19,551 nt of DNA from contig CALDZZ010000023.1 in the NCBI GenBank assembly GCA_937944075.1, positions 1 to 19,551 of the forward strand, given 5' to 3'. Within the stretch, counting starts at the first letter, position 1. Each line of letters starts with the position of its first letter. The position numbers and the translations under genes are program-made. Shown here piece after piece: positions 15,251-19,551 of the stretch. The stretch is from an uncultured Rhizobiaceae group bacterium. Lineage in GTDB: Bacteria; Pseudomonadota; Alphaproteobacteria; Rhizobiales; Rhizobiaceae. Under the pieces are notes generated by a model. It ran no database searches. It had not been told where the DNA came from and worked only from the letters and a program-made list of their open reading frames with translations.

Positions 15251-15355
15251 AATGGTTGTTTTTTCCGGATGACGGTCAGGGAGGAGAGGATGGCATTAGC
15301 TGTCTCTTGACCTCATCCACGCCGCAGCGGACTTTGCTCCGCTGCGGTTTTTTTT
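15251..15355 (+). ncRNA. Candidate structured small RNA
   Basis: About 105 nt between candidate promoter P1 and a strong terminator, containing no gene of credible length. GGATGA (15267-15272) pairs with TCATCC (15313-15318). After a bulged C, GGTCA (15274-15278) pairs with TGACC (15308-15312), and AGAG (15285-15288) pairs with CTCT (15304-15307). This leaves a purine-rich GGGAGG bulge (15279-15284) and a 15-nt apical loop. The terminator hairpin completes the RNA. It could be a trans-acting sRNA or a leader with a 6-codon ORF (15290-15310). I do not recognise a known RNA family. Ends are inferred, not seen. Confidence 0.55.
15322..15355 (+). terminator. Strong intrinsic terminator
   Basis: CCGCAGCGGA (15322-15331) pairs perfectly with TCCGCTGCGG (15338-15347) over a 6-nt loop, followed by eight T. 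It lies 190 bp after the anti-sigma stop and 121 bp before the FAS1 start, with a second candidate promoter after it. It ends both any readthrough from the sigma operon and the candidate small RNA. Confidence 0.93.
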
Positions 15356-15392
15356 ACCCAGCTCACAAATATCAAGTTTTTTCCCAGGGTTT

Positions 15393-15420
15393 TGAAACTA
15401 TTTATGTTTGAAGACGTTAC
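15393..15420 (+). promoter_or_regulatory. Candidate ECF promoter P2 (FAS1 gene)
   Basis: TGAAAC (15393-15398), a 16-nt spacer and CGTTAC (15415-15420, again extending to CGTTACTAA). It shares GAAAC and the 9-nt -10 block with P1. It lies downstream of the terminator and about 57 bp before the FAS1 start codon, leaving a leader of about 50 nt. Confidence 0.58.
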
Positions 15421-15476
15421 TAAGCATAACTGATCGCGAACAGTTCTGAATTTAAATCTTAATAAGGGAAATTAAA

Positions 15477-16001
15477 ATGAAACTGTCCAAAGTAAGAAAC
15501 TTCATGCTTGCTGTAGCAACAACAACAGCTTTTTCTGCAACACAGGCCATTGCTGCCAATACAGTCGTAGATATTGCTGTTGAATCACCAGATCATACAA
15601 CATTGGTTGCAGCGGTAAAAGCTGCTGGCTTGGTTGATACACTTGCAAGTGAAGGAAAATTCACTGTTTTTGCACCAACAAACAAGGCGTTTGGCAAACT
15701 ACCAGATGGTACCGTGGACACGCTTTTAAAGCCTGAAAACAAGGACCAGCTCACTAAAGTACTTACTGCACATGTTGTATCAGGCAACATCACATCGAGT
15801 GATCTGGTCGCCAAGATCAAGGCCCATGGTGGTAACTTCAACTTCAAAACGGTAAGCGGTGACGCACTGACTGCCCGTCTTGACGGTGGTCATGTCTATA
15901 TCTTCGATGAAAGCGGTGGCGCGGCATTGGTAACAACTGCTGATGTCAAAGGCGACAATGGCATTGTTCACATCGTCAATGACGTACTGCTACCAAAGTA
16001 A
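15477..16001 (+). CDS. Secreted fasciclin (FAS1) domain protein
   Basis: A 174-residue exported protein with a clear signal peptide (MKLSKVRNFMLAVATT..., cleavage after AIA at residue 26) and one FAS1 domain spanning the mature chain. The H1 box is FTVFAPTNKAFGKLP (62-76), the YH-type segment is LTKVLTAHVVSGNI (92-105) and the H2 box is DNGIVHIVNDVLLP (160-173). FAS1 proteins mediate adhesion or matrix interactions; in mycobacteria MPT70 and MPT83 are the targets of SigK. AAGGG lies about 9 nt before the ATG. It follows the sigma/anti-sigma pair but has its own candidate promoter and its own terminator. Confidence 0.93.
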   Translation: MKLSKVRNFMLAVATTTAFSATQAIAANTVVDIAVESPDHTTLVAAVKAAGLVDTLASEGKFTVFAPTNKAFGKLPDGTVDTLLKPENKDQLTKVLTAHVVSGNITSSDLVAKIKAHGGNFNFKTVSGDALTARLDGGHVYIFDESGGAALVTTADVKGDNGIVHIVNDVLLPK

Positions 16002-16035
16002 GTCTTAAAAGCCAGAAATTCATTTCTGGGGCGAG

Positions 16036-16069
16036 TGGTCTCTTTCTTTATGAAGGAGGCCATTTTTTT
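16036..16069 (+). terminator. Intrinsic terminator after FAS1 gene
   Basis: TGGTCTCTTTC (16036-16046) pairs with GAAGGAGGCCA (16052-16062), including two G-U pairs, over a 5-nt loop and is followed by seven T. A second small hairpin, CCAGAAA facing TTTCTGG (16012-16029), lies just before it. The minus-strand side has no T-run, so uup is not obviously terminated here. Confidence 0.85.
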
Positions 16070-16104
16070 ATGCCTTATTCAAAGTTGCCCCTTAAGGTGG
16101 ATAA

Positions 16105-17913
16105 CTATTCACCCAGTTCTTCGGCAAGCATTTCAAGTTCAAGCCACTCGGTTTCCTTTTGTCCCAGGAGTTCTTCGCGTTTGCCAAGCTCTGCTGCCCA
16201 TGCATTGAACTTTTTGGGGTCTTCATCGTACAGTCCGGGTTTTGCCAATGCCTGTTGCAATTTGCTGATTTCAAATTCCAAACGCTCTATTTCCTTTGGA
16301 AGGGCTTTCAATGCGTGCTGCTGCTTGAAACTCAACTTCTCATCATTGTTATTACTGGTGTCCGGTTTTGGTTTTGATGGTGTTTTGGTCTTTGGTTTTG
16401 GTTTTTTTACATCGCTACCGGGTGCATCCCCCCTTTGGGCAATCATGTCAGAGTAGCCGCCAGCATATTCATTCCAGATGCCGTTTCCTTCCGACACCAA
16501 AACAGAAGTGCAAACCCGGTCAATAAAATCGCGATCATGACTGACAAGCAAAACCGTTCCCGGATAATCGGCCAAAAATTCCTGAAGCAAATCAAGGGTC
16601 TCCAAATCGAGATCATTGGTCGGTTCATCAAGCACCAGAAAGTTCGAGGGTATGCGCAAGCCGCGTGCAAGCATTAATCGGCCACGTTCGCCACCAGATA
16701 GTGCATGGATTGGCGTTCTGGCTTGCTCGGGCAAAAACAGGAAATCCTTCATGTACGAATAGACGTATTTGGTTTCCTCACCGATGACCACCGTATCACC
16801 ACGACCATCGGTCATGGCATCCTTGAGAGTCCAGTTGGGATCGAGCATTTCACGCTTTTGGTCGATCAGAAGTGTTTCAAGGTTTACACCCAGTTTTACC
16901 TTGCCGCTGTCAGGCTCCAATTCACCCGTAATCATCTTGATCAGCGTTGTCTTGCCAGAACCGTTTGGACCTACGATGCCAAGGCGATCACCTCTGGATA
17001 TAATGGTCGAAAGATCATCAACTATTTTTCGCTCTCCATAGGATTTGGAAATTCCGAAGAGTTTTGCAACCAGTTTGCCAGAGGTTTCGCCTTCAGCCAT
17101 TGAAATGTTTACACCGCCCGCCACCTTGCGTTCACTGGACTTGGTCTGGCGTAACCCGGCCAATTCCTTGACGCGGCGCATGTTGCGCTTTCGCCTTCCC
17201 GAAACCCCGTGGGTGATCCAGTGTTCTTCACGAACGATTTTGCGTGATAGCTTATGGCTGTCGATTTCTTCCTGCTCGAGCAATTCATCACGCCAGTCCT
17301 CAAAATGCGAAAAGCCCTTGTTCATTCGGCGGGACTGACCGCGATCCATCCACACGGTTTCCCTGGAGAGATTTTCCAGAAAACGTCTGTCATGGCTGAT
17401 CAGCACGAGGGCAGACTGGGTTTGCTGGAGCTTGTTTTCAAGCCATTCAATTACCGGCAAATCGAGGTGATTGGTTGGTTCGTCCAGAAATAATATGTCA
17501 TGTTGTGGGGCAAGTGCGCGAACCAGTGCTGCACGTCTTGTTTCGCCGCCTGAAAGGTTTTTTGTTTTGCTTTCAGGGTCCAGTCCAAGCTCTTCCGCCA
17601 TTGCAAGCGCAAGATGCAGATTGTCTTGAGGGCCCAAACCGGCCTCGATATATGCTTCGATTGTTTCGTGCCCGGCAAGGTCTGGCTCCTGAGGCAGGTA
17701 ATGAAAAGTGGTTCCTGGTTGGACAAAACGCTCGCCCTTGTCATGCTCAACTATGCCGGCTGCAATTTTCATCAAAGTGGATTTGCCAGAGCCATTTCTG
17801 CCAACAAGACAGATCTTGTCGCCTGCATGAACAGACATGTTGGCGCCCTCCAGTAAGGGAGTGCCGCCAAAGGTTAGAAAAATGTTTTCGAGAAATAAAA
17901 TAGGAGCTGCCAT
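16105..17913 (-). CDS. uup: ABC-F ATPase, Uup type
   Basis: A 602-residue cytoplasmic ABC-F protein with two ATPase domains and no membrane segment. Domain 1 has Walker A GRNGSGKST (38-46), LSGGE (120-124) and LFLDEPTNHLD (141-151). Domain 2 has GPNGSGKT (315-322), LSGGE (405-409) and FLVLDEPTNDLD (425-436). The linker (about 200-280) is basic, with RRKRNMRRVKEL. A lysine/proline-rich hinge (503-520) leads to a C-terminal coiled coil (about 525-600), the Uup DNA-binding-type tail. ABC-F proteins act at the ribosome exit site; Uup also affects transposon excision and replication intermediates in E. coli. It is divergent from petA with about 250 bp between starts. Confidence 0.92.
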   Translation of the reverse strand: MAAPILFLENIFLTFGGTPLLEGANMSVHAGDKICLVGRNGSGKSTLMKIAAGIVEHDKGERFVQPGTTFHYLPQEPDLAGHETIEAYIEAGLGPQDNLHLALAMAEELGLDPESKTKNLSGGETRRAALVRALAPQHDILFLDEPTNHLDLPVIEWLENKLQQTQSALVLISHDRRFLENLSRETVWMDRGQSRRMNKGFSHFEDWRDELLEQEEIDSHKLSRKIVREEHWITHGVSGRRKRNMRRVKELAGLRQTKSSERKVAGGVNISMAEGETSGKLVAKLFGISKSYGERKIVDDLSTIISRGDRLGIVGPNGSGKTTLIKMITGELEPDSGKVKLGVNLETLLIDQKREMLDPNWTLKDAMTDGRGDTVVIGEETKYVYSYMKDFLFLPEQARTPIHALSGGERGRLMLARGLRIPSNFLVLDEPTNDLDLETLDLLQEFLADYPGTVLLVSHDRDFIDRVCTSVLVSEGNGIWNEYAGGYSDMIAQRGDAPGSDVKKPKPKTKTPSKPKPDTSNNNDEKLSFKQQHALKALPKEIERLEFEISKLQQALAKPGLYDEDPKKFNAWAAELGKREELLGQKETEWLELEMLAEELGE

Positions 17914-18026
17914 AGGCTTGCAAATAGCTGTTTACTCCTGAAAAACCTAGAAGAAAAATGTCCGCAAGGCGCGAGATTGTTCAAAACCCGGAATTTGCAC
18001 ACAAAAACCCGCGACAAACTGCCGTT

Positions 18027-18056
18027 TTGATTGAAAAATTCTGGACACAATATAAA
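18027..18056 (+). promoter_or_regulatory. Candidate sigma-70 promoter of pet operon
   Basis: TTGATT (18027-18032), 18 nt, then TATAAA (18051-18056); an overlapping alternative is TTGAAA (18031-18036), 16 nt, TAAAGA. It would give a leader of about 100 nt before petA. The rest of the 250-bp uup-petA gap shows only a short palindrome (CGTATAACTTTACG, 18111-18124) of unknown meaning. Confidence 0.4.
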
Positions 18057-18165
18057 GAGAGGAATAGAACCCACTCAACATGAATTCTTGTATGGGAATC
18101 TGTGGCATTTCGTATAACTTTACGTAAGCATCGATTCAAGTTTGAAATTTGAAAGGAACTTTTCC

Positions 18166-18735
18166 GTGGCAGCCAAGAAAAAACCTGGAACACCGGAGCC
18201 AAACCGTAGAGATTTTCTCTATATCGCAACAGGTGCAATGGGCGCAGTAGGTGCCGGTGCTGTTGTATGGCCCCTGGTTAGTCAGATGTCTCCGGATGCA
18301 GCAACTCGTGCGCTTGCTTCCATTGAAGTTGACGTATCTTCGATTGAACCTGGTCAGGCAATTACCGTGAAATGGCAGGGTAAGCCTGTTTTCATTCGTA
18401 ACCGTACGGAAAAGGAAATTGAAGATGCCAGAGCTGTTGAACTGGCTGAATTGAAAGATCCGATTGCCCGCAATGAGAATGCAGAAACGGAAGAGGCTTC
18501 AGACCTTAACCGTTCAGCAGGCGAGGGCAAGGAAAACTGGATCGTGATGATTGGCTCGTGTACGCACCTTGGTTGTGTGCCGGTTGGTCTTTCAGGTGAC
18601 TTTGGCGGCTGGTTCTGCCCATGCCATGGTTCACACTATGATACTGCAGGTCGTATCAGAAAAGGTCCTGCTGCGGAGAATTTGCATATTCCTCCGTATG
18701 AGTTCGTCTCCGACGACACAATCAAAATCGGTTAA
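18166..18735 (+). CDS. petA: Ubiquinol-cytochrome c reductase Rieske iron-sulfur subunit
   Basis: Rieske [2Fe-2S] subunit of the cytochrome bc1 complex, moving electrons from ubiquinol to cytochrome c1. The 189-residue protein has a twin-arginine-like start (PNRRDFLYIATGAMGAVGAG, 12-31) that also forms the transmembrane anchor. The cluster boxes are CTHLGC (132-137) and CPCHGS (151-156), giving ligands C132, H134, C151 and H154 and a C137-C153 disulfide. The GTG at 18166 is chosen because AAAGGAA lies about 7 nt upstream; the longer TTG start at 18142 would run through that site. The acidic stretch at 83-120 is typical of alphaproteobacterial Rieske proteins. petB starts 18 nt after the stop. 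Confidence 0.97.
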   Translation: MAAKKKPGTPEPNRRDFLYIATGAMGAVGAGAVVWPLVSQMSPDAATRALASIEVDVSSIEPGQAITVKWQGKPVFIRNRTEKEIEDARAVELAELKDPIARNENAETEEASDLNRSAGEGKENWIVMIGSCTHLGCVPVGLSGDFGGWFCPCHGSHYDTAGRIRKGPAAENLHIPPYEFVSDDTIKIG

Positions 18736-18753
18736 GGGAAAAGGATTAATATT

Positions 18754-19551
18754 ATGAGTGGTGGACATTCAGAATACGTTCCAACAAGTGGCATAGGCAG
18801 ATGGCTTGATTCCCGTCTACCCTTGCCGCGTATGGTTTATGACAGTTTTATAGCCTATCCGGTTCCTCGCAACCTGAATGGCTGGTATACATTCGGTGCA
18901 ATCTTGATGGTTATGCTGGTTGTCATGATTTTAACAGGCGTAACGCTTGCAATGAATTATGCTGCTTCAACCGAGCTTGCGTTTAATTCTGTCGAACATA
19001 TCGAGCGTAACGTCAATTATGGCTGGCTCATTCGTAGCGTGCACGCTAACGGCGCTTCAATGTTCTTTATTGCCGTATATATCCACATGTTCCGTGGCAT
19101 GTATTATGGTTCTTATAAAGAGCCACGCGAAGTTCTATGGATCCTCGGCGTCCTGATCTTCCTTCTCATGATGGCTACTGCTTTCATGGGGTACGTATTG
19201 CCATGGGGCCAAATGAGCTTCTGGGGTGCAACAGTGATCACCGGCTTCTTCTCAGCTATCCCAATGGTTGGTCCTGGCATTCAGGAATGGCTGCTGGGTG
19301 GTTTTGCGGTGGATAATGCCACGTTGAACCGCTTCTTCTCTCTTCACTATCTGTTGCCGTTCATGATTGCAGGTGTTGTTATCCTGCACGTATGGGCGCT
19401 CCATGTTACCGGTCAAACAAACCCGACGGGTGTTGAAGTCAAGAACATGAAGAAAGAGACTGTGCCTTTCACACCGTTTGCGACAATCAAGGATGCCTTG
19501 GCGATTGTATTGTTCTTTGCATTCTTCGCATGGTTCGTCTTCTATCTGCCG
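18754..19551 (+). CDS. petB: Cytochrome b subunit of bc1 complex (3' end beyond window)
   Basis: The first 266 codons of cytochrome b, continuing past the right edge. The four haem-ligand histidines are in place: H97 (SVHANG), H111 (YIHMFRG), H198 (SLHYLLP) and H212 (ILHVWAL), for the two b-type haems. Hydrophobic helices lie at about 46-68, 92-117, 127-149 and 200-220, with a further one beginning near 246; the GYVLPWGQMSFWGATV segment (146-161) is part of the Qo site. AAGGA lies 8 nt before ATG 18754. With petA 18 nt upstream this is the usual petABC order, and cytochrome c1 is expected just outside the window. Confidence 0.97.
   Translation, partial: MSGGHSEYVPTSGIGRWLDSRLPLPRMVYDSFIAYPVPRNLNGWYTFGAILMVMLVVMILTGVTLAMNYAASTELAFNSVEHIERNVNYGWLIRSVHANGASMFFIAVYIHMFRGMYYGSYKEPREVLWILGVLIFLLMMATAFMGYVLPWGQMSFWGATVITGFFSAIPMVGPGIQEWLLGGFAVDNATLNRFFSLHYLLPFMIAGVVILHVWALHVTGQTNPTGVEVKNMKKETVPFTPFATIKDALAIVLFFAFFAWFVFYLP

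Noticed and set aside
18111..18124. CGTATAACTTTACG dyad upstream of petA
   Set aside because: Only 4-bp arms and no match to a known regulator site.

Overview
The window is an alphaproteobacterial chromosome segment, most likely from the Hyphomicrobiales (Rhizobiales) and probably a marine or low-GC member. The evidence is protein character and gene neighbourhood: a MoxR ATPase divergent from DUF1285 - CoA-type Nudix - CCA-adding enzyme, plus hemF, trmL, a CxC...CxxC ferredoxin-like protein, and petA-petB of the cytochrome bc1 complex. No IS element, tRNA, rRNA or CRISPR array was seen.

Layout. (1) 1-3448: moxR (minus, running off the left edge), then a plus-strand run of DUF1285, Nudix hydrolase and CCA tRNA nucleotidyltransferase. 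The last two overlap by 4 nt. (2) 3449-3936: almost 500 bp without an intact gene, holding what looks like a decayed acyl-carrier-protein-like gene. (3) 3937-5969: a LysR regulator divergent from an exported SnoaL-like protein and a cupin, with an AT-rich palindrome between them. (4) 6086-7738: a 45-residue membrane protein, a bidirectional terminator, minus-strand hemF, and a divergent region with an FNR/FixK-type palindrome and a perfect CtrA-type site in front of a conserved hypothetical gene. (5) 7859-9730: a [2Fe-2S] BFD-like protein, a possible 37-residue ORF, a membrane-anchored alpha/beta hydrolase and convergent trmL. (6) 9766-13526: two tandem, mutually homologous ABC exporter half-transporters. 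(7) 13639-16001: an ECF sigma factor, a RskA-type anti-sigma factor carrying a long coiled coil, an intergenic region with a probable structured small RNA, and a secreted fasciclin (FAS1) protein. (8) 16105-17913: uup (ABC-F) on the minus strand. (9) 18166-end: petA and the first 266 codons of petB.

The most interesting part is 13639-16001. The order ECF sigma - RskA anti-sigma - FAS1 protein resembles the SigK-RskA-MPT70/MPT83 system of mycobacteria. The intergenic region holds two copies of one ECF-style motif (GAAAC, 16-17 nt, CGTTACTAA). One copy is just upstream of a ~100-nt segment with a long hairpin and a perfect 10-bp terminator followed by eight T. The other is just upstream of the FAS1 gene. 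A reasonable inference is that one sigma factor drives both a small RNA and a secreted adhesion-type protein.

All calls come from reading the sequence and translations; no database search or folding program was run.
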